Source: Desulfobacteraceae bacterium (GTDB lineage Bacteria > Desulfobacterota > Desulfobacteria > Desulfobacterales > JAABSP01). From it: 46,340 nucleotides of DNA. Within the stretch, counting starts at the first letter, position 1. The number at the start of each line of letters is the position of its first letter. The position numbers and the translations under genes are program-made. The notes below the pieces were generated by a model, which saw only the letters and a program-made list of their open reading frames with translations, had not been told where the DNA came from and made no database searches. The stretch is from assembly GCA_011389855.1 (NCBI GenBank), contig JAABTM010000006.1:1-46340 (forward strand), in the 5' to 3' direction. This document shows, one piece after another, positions 1-8,303 of this stretch.

Positions 1-1
1 G

Positions 2-352
2 GAGGGCCTTCAAAGGATTTTTTTTACCTCCCTGCTTTTTGCTTCGGCTGAAAACGGCGTTGTTCTGATCGATGAATTCGAGAACGCCATCCATGCGGAT
101 TTGATTGAAATTTTCGCGCCTTTTATCCACTCCCTGGCAAAAGAGTTTAATGTTCAGGTGTTTCTGACAAGCCACAGCAAGGAATGCATCGATTCATTTG
201 TCAAAAATATATCTCAGGCGCAAAAGGATGATTTCACGTTCCACGCGCTCGTCCGGGATGGGAACGGGAAGACAATGATTCGAGAATTTTTCGGGAAGGA
301 TTTTTCCAGACTCATTGAGGCGGGAGATGTCGACCTGCGGAGAGCGCAATGA
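2..352 (+). CDS. AAA-family (AAA15/21, OLD-like) ATPase, C-terminal part
   Basis: The 5' end lies outside the window; the reading frame is open from base 2. The visible 116 residues carry a Walker B segment (VVLIDEFENAIH), then a helical stretch and an H-loop-like FLTSHSKEC, the end of an ABC/SMC-type ATPase head as in OLD and AAA15 proteins. Such ATPases usually act with a nuclease or TOPRIM partner encoded directly downstream. Here the stop codon overlaps the start of a TOPRIM-like remnant (ATGA overlap), which fits that pairing. The gene sits just upstream of brxL, so it is probably an accessory pair carried inside a BREX locus. What it senses cannot be told from this fragment. Confidence 0.75.
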   Translation, partial: EGLQRIFFTSLLFASAENGVVLIDEFENAIHADLIEIFAPFIHSLAKEFNVQVFLTSHSKECIDSFVKNISQAQKDDFTFHALVRDGNGKTMIREFFGKDFSRLIEAGDVDLRRAQ

Positions 353-471
353 ATTCATTTGTAAAGGCCCTCCTGATCTTTTGCGAGGGGCCGCATGACG
401 CTCTCCGCGCTTGTCCCATTACAGCGGGATTTGTCGAGTTTATCAGTGAGTTTTGGAGGATGGCCGACTGA
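349..471 (+). pseudogene. Stump of a TOPRIM-like (DUF3226/OLD-type) partner gene
   Basis: A 40-codon frame begins in an ATGA overlap with the preceding ATPase gene. Its first 17 residues end in FCEGPHD, the start typical of TOPRIM-type proteins whose first catalytic Glu lies in an EGxxD strand. The frame then runs through about 23 unrelated-looking residues and stops at a TGA that overlaps the brxL ATG. A complete TOPRIM partner would be roughly 200 residues or more, so most of the domain, including the DxD part, is missing. An in-frame internal deletion would produce this structure. The identification rests on a short motif and on position; a small genuine protein cannot be excluded. Confidence 0.5.
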
Positions 472-2516
472 TGGAAATGGACGCCCTGGACAAAAAGGCC
501 GCTTCGGCCCTAGACGGCTACCTGGTCCGCAAGGATTTGGTGCGCACCTTCAGCCGCCAGTTCCCGGTGCCCACCTACGTGGTCGAATTCCTGCTGGGCC
601 GGTACTGCGCCGGCACCGATCCGGAGGAGATCGAAGAGGGACTTGAGATCGTTCAGCGCCAGTTGAAGTCCCGAACCGTCAAAGCCGGGGAGGAGGAACT
701 GTTCAAATCCCGCGCCCGGGAAAAAGGCGAAGTGAAGATCATCGATCTGCTCAGCGCCCGGCTGGATGCGAAGACCGATTCCTATCTGGCCACCCTCCCC
801 AGCCTGCAACTCAAGGATGTCCGCATCAACCCGGAACTGGTCAACGCCCACGAGCGGATGCTCACCGGCGGCTTTTACGCCGAAATCGCCCTGTCCTACG
901 ACGCCGCCATCGCCCAGGAGAAAAACGGCCGGCCCTTCTGCGTCGAAAGCCTTCGGGAGATCCAGCTTTCCAAGCGCGACGTCCTGGACACGCTGTCCGA
1001 AGCCCGGAAAGCGTTCTCCACCGACGAATGGAAGGCGTTTTTACTGCGGAGCATCGGCGTGGAATCGGAACACCTGTCCGACCGCGCCAGGGACGCATTC
1101 TTCCTCCGGATGGTCCCCTTTGTGGAGCGCAACTACAACCTGGTGGAACTCGGCCCCCGTGGCACCGGCAAGAGCCACTTGTTCCAGCAGGTCTCCCCCT
1201 ACGCGCACCTCATTTCCGGCGGCAAGGCCACCGTGGCCCGGATGTTCGTCAACAACAACACCGGCCAGCGCGGCCTGGTCTGCCAGTACGACGTGGTCTG
1301 CTTCGACGAGATTTCCGGCATCTCCTTCGATCAGAAGGACGGCGTCAACATCATGAAGGGCTATATGGAATCCGGCGAATTCAGCCGGGGCAGGGAGAGC
1401 ATCCGGGCCGACGGCGGCATCGTGCTGGTGGGCAATTTCGATGTGGATGTGGCCCATCAGCAGCGGGTCGGCCATCTCTTCGGCCCCATGCCGCCGGAGA
1501 TGCGCGACGACACCGCCTTCATGGACCGGATTCACGCCTACCTGCCGGGTTGGGACGCGCCCAAAATCAAAAAGGAGATGCTGACCGATCATTTCGGTCT
1601 GGTGAGCGATTTCCTGTCGGAATGCATGAGCCGCCTCCGGTCCCAAAGCCGCGTGGCGGCCCTTCAAAACCGGGTCTTTTTCGGCGGCGCGCTCAGCGGC
1701 CGGGACATCAACGCCGTGAACAAAACCGCCAGCGGCTTGCTGAAGCTGCTGCGGCCCGATGACGGCGACGCCATACCGGACGAGGAACTCGAATGGGCCG
1801 TGCGTCTCGCCCTGGAAGCCCGAAGGCGGGTCAAAGAGCAACAGAAACGGATCGGCGCGGCGGAGTTCCGGAACACCCATTTCAGCTACGTCATGGGAGA
1901 GGAAGGCGTTGAAAAATTCGTGGCCACTCCGGAACTGCAAAGCGAAAACCGCATCGGCGGCGACCCCCTGGAGCCCGGCCAGGTCTGGTGCATCAGCCCC
2001 GGCGGCGCGGATGAACACCCCGGCCTGTTTCGCATCGAAGTCAACGAAGGCCCCGGTTCCGGCGTCAAAATCCTCAACAAACCCGTGCCGCCGCCGTTCA
2101 AGGAGAGCATCTCCTACGCCGAACAAAACCTCTACGCCTGCTCGCCCCAGTTGATCGGCGACAAAAACCCCCGCCAGCACGAGTTCACCCTCCAGCTCCG
2201 GGCCTTCGACGCCGCCAAAACCGGCGCGAAACTCGGCGCCCCGGCCCTCATCGCCCTCTGCACGTCAATGCTCAAAAAAAGCACCCGGGGCGGCCTGATC
2301 ATCGTCGGTGAAATCAACCTGGGCGGATCTATCGAACCCATCCACAACGCCGTCGCCATCGCCGAAATCGCCGTGGAAAAAGGGGCCGCCGCCCTTCTCC
2401 TGCCCGTTGTCTGCCGTCGCCAGCTCTTCGACCTCTCCGACGACATGGCGACCAAGGTGGATATTCAGTTTTATTCGGATGCCCGGGATGCGTTGTTGAA
2501 GGCGATCGCGGATTAG
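471..2516 (+). CDS. brxL: BREX system Lon-like AAA+ protein BrxL
   Basis: This 681-residue protein matches BrxL of type 1 BREX systems, an AAA+ protein with a Lon-protease-like C-terminal domain that is needed for phage exclusion. An N-terminal region of about 220 residues is followed by Walker A GPRGTGKS (near residue 228) and Walker B VVCFDEIS (near 275). The Lon-like fold covers roughly residues 565-681. At the place where Lon has its catalytic PSAG serine this protein reads GAPAL, and no matching lysine is obvious, so proteolysis looks unlikely. The ATG at 471 was chosen because GGAGGA lies 10 bases upstream; a TTG at 453 is in frame but has no such site. brxL usually closes the BREX operon, so the other genes should lie left of the window. 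Confidence 0.9.
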   Translation: MEMDALDKKAASALDGYLVRKDLVRTFSRQFPVPTYVVEFLLGRYCAGTDPEEIEEGLEIVQRQLKSRTVKAGEEELFKSRAREKGEVKIIDLLSARLDAKTDSYLATLPSLQLKDVRINPELVNAHERMLTGGFYAEIALSYDAAIAQEKNGRPFCVESLREIQLSKRDVLDTLSEARKAFSTDEWKAFLLRSIGVESEHLSDRARDAFFLRMVPFVERNYNLVELGPRGTGKSHLFQQVSPYAHLISGGKATVARMFVNNNTGQRGLVCQYDVVCFDEISGISFDQKDGVNIMKGYMESGEFSRGRESIRADGGIVLVGNFDVDVAHQQRVGHLFGPMPPEMRDDTAFMDRIHAYLPGWDAPKIKKEMLTDHFGLVSDFLSECMSRLRSQSRVAALQNRVFFGGALSGRDINAVNKTASGLLKLLRPDDGDAIPDEELEWAVRLALEARRRVKEQQKRIGAAEFRNTHFSYVMGEEGVEKFVATPELQSENRIGGDPLEPGQVWCISPGGADEHPGLFRIEVNEGPGSGVKILNKPVPPPFKESISYAEQNLYACSPQLIGDKNPRQHEFTLQLRAFDAAKTGAKLGAPALIALCTSMLKKSTRGGLIIVGEINLGGSIEPIHNAVAIAEIAVEKGAAALLLPVVCRRQLFDLSDDMATKVDIQFYSDARDALLKAIAD

Positions 2517-2564
2517 TGGATTCAGATCAACTATCGCCGGGGAACCGGCTCATGTTGCACCCAA

Positions 2565-2601
2565 CAAAAAAAAGGGGCCATGACCTAATGTCATAACCCC
2601 T
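2565..2601 (-). terminator. Rho-independent terminator of tRNA-Arg
   Basis: Read on the minus strand, a 12-bp stem (AGGGGTTATGAC with its partner GTCATGGCCCCT, two G-U pairs) closes a 5-base loop and is followed by a run of eight T. It lies 10 bases beyond the 3' end of the tRNA-Arg gene. Confidence 0.8.
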
Positions 2602-2610
2602 CGATATAAT

Positions 2611-2687
<77 letters not shown>

Positions 2688-2713
2688 AAATGTTTTCACC
2701 CAAAACTGGGTCT

Positions 2714-2742
2714 TATCTACGCGATACGCGGTCGGATGTCAA
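2714..2742 (-). promoter_or_regulatory. Sigma-70 type promoter for tRNA-Arg
   Basis: On the minus strand a perfect -35 (TTGACA, 2742-2737) and a -10 TAGATA (2719-2714) are separated by 17 bases. The expected transcription start is about 20 bases before the tRNA. Nothing else is visible between this site and the next terminator. Confidence 0.7.
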
Positions 2743-2885
2743 TGATAATTCAATTCCATTCAGCCGTTTCGGATGGAGGGGGGCGTTTTTACCCGGTCGA
2801 AGGTCCTGTTCGGCCGATGGCGCCGAGGGGTGCGCGGTTTCTGTGTAAATAATCCTTGATTTGCCGCGCGCTACCGGGATACAAT

Positions 2886-2920
2886 AAAAAAGGCTTTCGA
2901 GGGAAATCCCCGAAAGCCTT
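2886..2920 (-). terminator. Terminator of tRNA-Thr (possibly bidirectional)
   Basis: A 10-bp perfect stem (AAGGCTTTCG with CGAAAGCCTT), extended by a GGG/CCC pair around a single-base bulge, lies just beyond the tRNA-Thr 3' end. A-runs precede it and T-runs follow it on the plus strand, so it could stop transcription from either side. Confidence 0.8.
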
Positions 2921-2929
2921 GATTTTTTT

Positions 2930-3005
2930 TGGAGCCGACGAGCGGATTCGAACCGCTGGCCTGCTGATTACGAATCAGCTGCTCTACCGGCTGAGCTACG
3001 TCGGC
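2930..3005 (-). tRNA. tRNA-Thr (anticodon CGT)
   Basis: On the minus strand the acceptor GCCGACG pairs with CGTCGGC, the D-arm is GTAGCTCAGCCGGTAGAGC, the anticodon stem GCTGA/TCAGC holds loop TTCGTAA (anticodon CGT, reading ACG), and the T-arm contains GGTTCGAATCC. CCA is encoded. All arms pair well. It is divergent from mfd, with only 29 bases between the tRNA 5' end and the mfd start codon. Confidence 0.95.
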
Positions 3006-3020
3006 GGCTCAATAGCTATC

Positions 3021-3049
3021 TAACTACTGTTTTTATGATCGAAAATCAA
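3021..3049 (-). promoter_or_regulatory. Candidate promoter for tRNA-Thr
   Basis: On the minus strand TTGATT (3049-3044) and TAGTTA (3026-3021) are 17 bases apart, with the tRNA 5' end at 3005. The -35 element overlaps the first codons of the divergent mfd gene. Confidence 0.5.
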
Positions 3050-6000
3050 GAGAAAAAATCCCTGGACGAGGTACTGGCCCATTTTTGCAGCGGCAAAACC
3101 GAGGTGCGCTGTTCCGGTCTGGAGGGCGCGTCCCTGGCCTACGCCGCGTCCCGGCTCCACGCCGAATGCCGCGCCCCCCTGCTGATGGTCGTCGCCTCCC
3201 CCAAGGCGGCGGAGGCGCTCATGGCGGATCTTTCCTTCTTCATGGGGCCGGCGCCGCCGCCCCTCCTTTATTTTCCGCCCTACAACGTGCTTCCGTTCGG
3301 ATCGCTCACCTATCACAACGACCTGGCGGCCCGGCGCATCCGGGCGCTTTACGAGCTGGAAAACGCCGACCGGCCGCCGGTCTTCGTGACCACGGTGGCC
3401 GGCCTGCTCCAGAAGCTCGTCCCCAAAGAGATCCTCAACGATTATTCGGAACCCGTCGAAGCCGGGGAGGAGATCGACCGGGAGGGGCTGGTCCGGAAAC
3501 TGGTGGCGGGGGGCTATAGCCGGTGCGCCATCGTGGAGGAGCCCGGCGATTTTTCGGTTCGGGGCGGGGTCCTGGACGTCTTCACCCCCCTGTACGACGA
3601 CCCGCTGCGCATCGAACTGTTCGGCGACATGGTGGAATCCCTCCGGTTTTTCTCCCCCACCACCCAGCGGACCGCGGCCCACGCCCGGGAGGCGGTGATC
3701 CTGCCGGCCCGGGAGGCGATCCTCGACATGGCCGAAGTGGCCCCTGCGCTGGCGCGGATCCGGGACGGCGCCCACGCCGACGGCCTGCCCATCCCCAAGA
3801 TCCGGGAGGTGGGGGCCCGCATCGAGGCGGAGGGCGCCTTTCCCGGCCTGGAGCGGCTCATGCCCTTTCTCTATGGACGCATGGACACCCTTTTCGACTT
3901 CCTGCCCGGGGGATGCCGCATCCTCCTCTCCGGCCCCGAAACCCTCCGGGAGACGGCCGCGGAGCTGTGGGGGTCCATCGAGGAGCGATACGCCGCCGCC
4001 TTCGAGGAGGGACGGGTCTGCGCCCGGCCCGAGGCCCTTTTCGACGCCTGGGACGCGGTGGAAAGCCGGTTAGAGGACAATCCGCCCTTTTCCATCAGCC
4101 CGCTCCCCGTGACCCGGGGCGGCGGCCACCGCCCGGAAACCCACCATTTCAGCGTCAGGGAGAATACCGACATCGCCCTGGAGCTGAAAACCCGCCGGGG
4201 CGGCACCCTCGCCCCCCTGGTGGACTGGGTCCGGGAGAAGAAGGGGGACGGCGCCGGGGTGGTCTTCTCCGTGGCCGGCCCCTCGGGCGCCGACCGGCTC
4301 CGGTCGCTGCTGGAGCCCTACGGGGTCCGGCCCGATCCCGTCGAGGGGTTCCCCGATCCCAGGCGGGCCGGCGGCCGGGTCTTCATCCGCCAGGGCCGGG
4401 TCTCCGGCGGGTTCTTCTGGCCCGACGAGTCCCTGGCCGTCATGACCGAGGCGGAGATCTTCGGCGCCCGGCGGCCGGCCCGGCGCAAGGTCAAGCCCAA
4501 GGTCCAGACCGACCTCCTTTCTTTCGCCGATCTCAAGGGGGGGGACCTGGTGGTCCACACCGAACACGGCATCGGCCGGTACGATGGGCTGGTCAAGCTG
4601 ACCCTGGACGGGTTCGACGGCGATTTTCTTCTGATCCGGTACCGGGACGAAGACCGGCTCTACCTCCCCGTGGACCGGATGAGCGCCATCCAGAAATACA
4701 TGGGGGTGGAAGGGTACGCGCCGACCCTGGACAAGATGGGCGGCAAAACCTGGGACAAGGTCAAGGAGAAGGTGAGGCGGTCCGTGGAGCGGATCGCCGG
4801 CGACCTACTCAAGCTCTACGCCGAGCGGAAGGTGAGGGATGGGCACACCTTCGCGCCGCCGGACGAGACCTTCCGGGCCTTCGAGGCCGATTTCCCCTAC
4901 GAGGAGACCCCGGACCAGCGGCGGGCCATCGAGGACGTGCTGTCGGACATGGCCGCCGAGACCCCCATGGACCGGCTCATCTGCGGCGACGTGGGGTACG
5001 GCAAGACCGAGGTGGCCCTGCGGGCGGCGTTCATGGCGGTCAACGACGGCCGGCAGGTGGCCGTACTGGTGCCCACCACCGTGCTGGCGGAACAGCACTA
5101 CGCCACTTTCAGCGAGCGGTTCGACCGCTACCCGGTGCGGGTGGAATGCCTCAGCCGGTTCCGGTCCCCCAAGGAGCAGCGGGTGATCGTGGCGGGGCTC
5201 AAGGACGGCACGGTGGACATCGTCATCGGCACCCACCGGCTTGTGCAAAAAGACATCCAGTTCAAGGACATGGGGCTGATGGTGCTGGACGAGGAGCAGC
5301 GGTTCGGGGTCCGGCACAAGGAGAAACTGAAGCAGATGCGGGCCAACGTGGACGTGCTGGCCCTCACCGCCACCCCCATCCCCCGGACCCTCCACCTCTC
5401 CATGGTGGGGATCCGGGACATCAGCGTCATCTCCACGCCCCCCGAAGAACGCCGGGCCATCGTCACCTACATCTGCGAACCGGAGGACGGCCTCATCGCC
5501 GACGCGATCCGGCGGGAGCTGAAGCGCGGCGGCCAGCTCTTTTTCGTCCACAACAACGTCCACGGCATCGAGCGGGTCGCATCCCGGATCAAGGATCTGG
5601 TCCCGGAAGTCCGGCTCGACGTGGCCCACGGCCAAATGGACGAGGCCGACCTGGAGCGGGTCATGCACCGGTTCATGCAGCGGGAGATCGACATGCTCGT
5701 CTGCACCACCATCATCGAGGCGGGGCTCGACGTGCCGTCGGCCAACACCATCCTGGTCAACCGGGCCGACCGGTTCGGCCTTTCCCAGATCTACCAGCTC
5801 CGGGGCCGGGTGGGCCGCTCCGACGAGCAGGCCTACGCCTACCTCTTCATCCCCGAGGAGAGCACCCTCGGCAAGAACGCCCGGAAACGGCTCAAGGTGC
5901 TCATGGAGCACAACGACCTGGGGGCCGGGTTCCAGATCGCCATGAACGACCTCAAGATCCGGGGGGGCGGCACGATTCTGGGGGCCTCCCAGTCGGGCCA

Positions 6001-6535
6001 CATCGCGGCGGTGGGGTACGACATGTTCCTGAAGCTCATGGAAAACGCCGTGTCGGAAATGAAAGGCGAACCGGTCCAGGAGGACCTGGAACCGGAGATC
6101 AACGTCTCCATGTCGGCCTACCTCTCCGAGGACTACATCCCGGACATCGACCAGCGGCTGACGGCCTATCGGCGGCTGGCCCGGATGACCGACCTGAAGG
6201 AGATCGCCGACTACAAGGCCGAACTCACCGACCGGTTCGGCCCCCTGCCGACCGAGGCGGGCAACCTGCTGCTCAAGATCCTGCTCAAGGCCCTGTCCGT
6301 CCGGGCCGGGGTCCGCCGCCTCGACCTGACGGATCGGCACATGCAGATCCACTTCTCCGAGGCCCATCAGAAAAACCCCTTCGGCATCACGGGGATGGTG
6401 ATGGAGAAGCCCGACCGGTACCGGCTCACCCCCGATCACGTCCTGAAGGTCGATCTCTCCCGGGTCAAGGCCAAGAGTCCCGTGGCCGGGGCCAAAAATA
6501 TCTTGAAAGAAATCGCGCAACGTGTTAATAATTGA
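3035..6535 (+). CDS. mfd: Transcription-repair coupling factor Mfd
   Basis: This 1166-residue protein has the full length and domain order of Mfd, the DNA translocase that removes RNA polymerase stalled at lesions and recruits UvrA. A UvrB-like N-terminal part is followed by a CarD-like RNA polymerase-interaction domain near residue 500 (DLVVHTEHGIGRYDG). The RecG-type motor has Walker A GDVGYGKTE near 652, DEEQRFGV near 752 and the GRVGRSDEQ motif near 930. The C-terminal TRCF domain ends the protein. The chosen ATG has no clear Shine-Dalgarno sequence, so translation may start weakly or at another codon. The stop lies just before the next gene, suggesting one transcript with the two SurA-type genes. 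Confidence 0.97.
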   Translation: MIENQEKKSLDEVLAHFCSGKTEVRCSGLEGASLAYAASRLHAECRAPLLMVVASPKAAEALMADLSFFMGPAPPPLLYFPPYNVLPFGSLTYHNDLAARRIRALYELENADRPPVFVTTVAGLLQKLVPKEILNDYSEPVEAGEEIDREGLVRKLVAGGYSRCAIVEEPGDFSVRGGVLDVFTPLYDDPLRIELFGDMVESLRFFSPTTQRTAAHAREAVILPAREAILDMAEVAPALARIRDGAHADGLPIPKIREVGARIEAEGAFPGLERLMPFLYGRMDTLFDFLPGGCRILLSGPETLRETAAELWGSIEERYAAAFEEGRVCARPEALFDAWDAVESRLEDNPPFSISPLPVTRGGGHRPETHHFSVRENTDIALELKTRRGGTLAPLVDWVREKKGDGAGVVFSVAGPSGADRLRSLLEPYGVRPDPVEGFPDPRRAGGRVFIRQGRVSGGFFWPDESLAVMTEAEIFGARRPARRKVKPKVQTDLLSFADLKGGDLVVHTEHGIGRYDGLVKLTLDGFDGDFLLIRYRDEDRLYLPVDRMSAIQKYMGVEGYAPTLDKMGGKTWDKVKEKVRRSVERIAGDLLKLYAERKVRDGHTFAPPDETFRAFEADFPYEETPDQRRAIEDVLSDMAAETPMDRLICGDVGYGKTEVALRAAFMAVNDGRQVAVLVPTTVLAEQHYATFSERFDRYPVRVECLSRFRSPKEQRVIVAGLKDGTVDIVIGTHRLVQKDIQFKDMGLMVLDEEQRFGVRHKEKLKQMRANVDVLALTATPIPRTLHLSMVGIRDISVISTPPEERRAIVTYICEPEDGLIADAIRRELKRGGQLFFVHNNVHGIERVASRIKDLVPEVRLDVAHGQMDEADLERVMHRFMQREIDMLVCTTIIEAGLDVPSANTILVNRADRFGLSQIYQLRGRVGRSDEQAYAYLFIPEESTLGKNARKRLKVLMEHNDLGAGFQIAMNDLKIRGGGTILGASQSGHIAAVGYDMFLKLMENAVSEMKGEPVQEDLEPEINVSMSAYLSEDYIPDIDQRLTAYRRLARMTDLKEIADYKAELTDRFGPLPTEAGNLLLKILLKALSVRAGVRRLDLTDRHMQIHFSEAHQKNPFGITGMVMEKPDRYRLTPDHVLKVDLSRVKAKSPVAGAKNILKEIAQRVNN

Positions 6536-6537
6536 AA

Positions 6538-7272
6538 ATGTTTAGCTTTTTAGCGGCCTGCGGCGGTTTTTCCCGCCTGCCGATCCTCCTGTTCCTCATC
6601 GGATTCCTGGCCGGGGGATGCACCGACGCCGGATCCCGCAAAGAGAAAGAGCCGGCCCCCCTCATTCGGGTGGGGGATGTTACGATCAGGGCCGAGGAAT
6701 TCGACCGGGCCTTCGAGATGGCCATGACGGCCTATCCCTACGAGATCGTCAGGCAGCCCCGGGCCCTCCGGGCGGCACGGGCCCAGGTGCTCCGGGAGCT
6801 GGTGGAGCGGGCGGTGCTGGCGGCCCGTGCCGGGGAACTGGCCATCGAGGTGACGCCCGCCGAGCTGTCCGACGCCATCGCCCGGATCCGGAAGGGCTAT
6901 CCCGAAGGGGCCTTCGAGCAGGCGCTGCTGGAATCGGCGGTCTCCTACGAGGCCTGGAAGGCGGCCCTCCAGCGCCGGCTGCTCATGGAGAAGGTGGTGG
7001 CCCGGGAGCTGGAGAGCCGGATTTCGACCACCGACGAGGAGATCCGCGACTATTACCGGGACCATTACGCCGGGGGCGCCGAGCCCTCGGCGGACCTACA
7101 TCCGGACATCCGGAAGGTCATCGCCCGACGGTTGAGGGCCGAGAAGATCGAGACGGCCTACGGGGCCTGGCTGGAAAACCTGAAAAAAACCTACCCCATC
7201 GAGATCGACCAGGCGGAATGGCGGCGCATCGCCGGTGAAGAAAGACCCAATGGAGAAAGACCCAATGACTGA
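6538..7272 (+). CDS. SurA N-terminal-domain lipoprotein (no PPIase domain)
   Basis: This 244-residue protein begins with a lipoprotein signal: a hydrophobic stretch ends in LAGGC with the lipobox cysteine at residue 28. The rest is charged and helical and resembles the SurA/PrsA N-terminal chaperone region (an IRVGDVTI start, then long helices, then a DEEIRDYYRDHY segment). The parvulin domain normally following is absent; the protein ends about where it would begin. It probably holds unfolded outer-membrane proteins in the periplasm together with the complete SurA encoded next, whose start codon it overlaps. I chose the ATG at 6538; an in-frame TTG at 6532 overlaps the mfd stop. Confidence 0.75.
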   Translation: MFSFLAACGGFSRLPILLFLIGFLAGGCTDAGSRKEKEPAPLIRVGDVTIRAEEFDRAFEMAMTAYPYEIVRQPRALRAARAQVLRELVERAVLAARAGELAIEVTPAELSDAIARIRKGYPEGAFEQALLESAVSYEAWKAALQRRLLMEKVVARELESRISTTDEEIRDYYRDHYAGGAEPSADLHPDIRKVIARRLRAEKIETAYGAWLENLKKTYPIEIDQAEWRRIAGEERPNGERPND

Positions 7273-8290
7273 AATAAGACAAAAAGAGAACCGAATCAGG
7301 ACAAACGCCCGCCGACTGACGGCGTGGGCGGCGGTCGCGCTGTTGCTGGCGCTGGCCGGCGGACCGGCCGCGGCGACGGCCCAGGAGACCGAAGTGGTCG
7401 ACCGGGTGGCGGCGGTGGTCAACAACGACATCATCCTGCTCTCGGACCTGGAGGAGAAGCTGGCGCCCTTTGCCGAGAAGGTCCGGGCCGCCGGTTATTC
7501 CGCGGAAAAAGAGCGGGAGACGCTTTACAAGGTTCGCTCGGAAATCCTGGAAAACCTCATCGACCAGAAGCTGACGGATCAGGAGGTGAAGAAATACGGC
7601 ATCGAGATCGGCGAGAAGAGGATCGACCGGACCATCGAGCGGGTCAAGGAGGCCAATTACTACACCGACGAAGAGCTTCGGGAAGGGTTGCGTGAACAGG
7701 GCCTGACCCTCGAAGAGTACCGGGCGCGGATCCGGGAGCAGCTCCTGCGCACCGAGCTGGTCAACCGGGAGGTGAAATCCAAGATCGTCGTCACCGAGGA
7801 AGATATCCGGGAGTTTTACGAGGCCAATGCCGACGTCTACGGCGAAGAGAAGAAATACCACCTCCGGAACATCCTCATGCGGGTTCCCGAGTACGCCGCG
7901 GCCCAGGAGGAATCGGCCATCGAAGGGAAGATGGCCTCGGTGCTGGCCCAACTGAAGGCGGGCAAACCCTTCGCCGAGGCGGCCCGGGAGTATTCCGAGG
8001 TGCTGGCGGACGAAGGGGGCGACATCGGCGACTTCGCCCTGGACGCCCTGGCCCCGGAGATCCGGGAGTCGATCCAAACCCTTTCCCCCGGCGAGTTCAC
8101 CGATGTGATCCGGACCGATCTGGGGTACCAGATTTTCTACCTGGAGGAGATCCTGGAGGCCGGCGGCCTTCCCCTGGAGGAGGTGGAGGAGGAGATCCGG
8201 GAAAAGCTCTACCAGGAGGCGGTCAACGACGCCTTCCGGACCTGGCTCGAAGGTCTTCGGAAGCGGTCCCACATCAAGAAGGTCCTCTAG
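7265..8290 (+). CDS. surA: SurA-type periplasmic peptidylprolyl isomerase
   Basis: This 341-residue protein has a signal peptide with probable cleavage after ATA near residue 39. A SurA N-terminal domain follows (VVDRVAAVVNNDIILLSDLE), then one parvulin PpiC domain at about residues 192-297 (KYHLRNILMR to GYQIFYLEE). E. coli SurA has two parvulin domains; one is usual in deltaproteobacterial members. It should assist folding of outer-membrane proteins. The ATG at 7265 was chosen because its first bases overlap the preceding stop (ATGACTGA) and GGAGAAAG lies just upstream; a GTG at 7235 is also in frame. Confidence 0.88.
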   Translation: MTEIRQKENRIRTNARRLTAWAAVALLLALAGGPAAATAQETEVVDRVAAVVNNDIILLSDLEEKLAPFAEKVRAAGYSAEKERETLYKVRSEILENLIDQKLTDQEVKKYGIEIGEKRIDRTIERVKEANYYTDEELREGLREQGLTLEEYRARIREQLLRTELVNREVKSKIVVTEEDIREFYEANADVYGEEKKYHLRNILMRVPEYAAAQEESAIEGKMASVLAQLKAGKPFAEAAREYSEVLADEGGDIGDFALDALAPEIRESIQTLSPGEFTDVIRTDLGYQIFYLEEILEAGGLPLEEVEEEIREKLYQEAVNDAFRTWLEGLRKRSHIKKVL

Positions 8291-8303
8291 GGGCAAATCC
8301 GCC

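Noticed and set aside
3523-6528. 1001-codon frame overlapping mfd in another plus-strand frame
   Set aside because: The product is almost entirely Gly, Arg and Pro with no domain; mfd explains the region completely.
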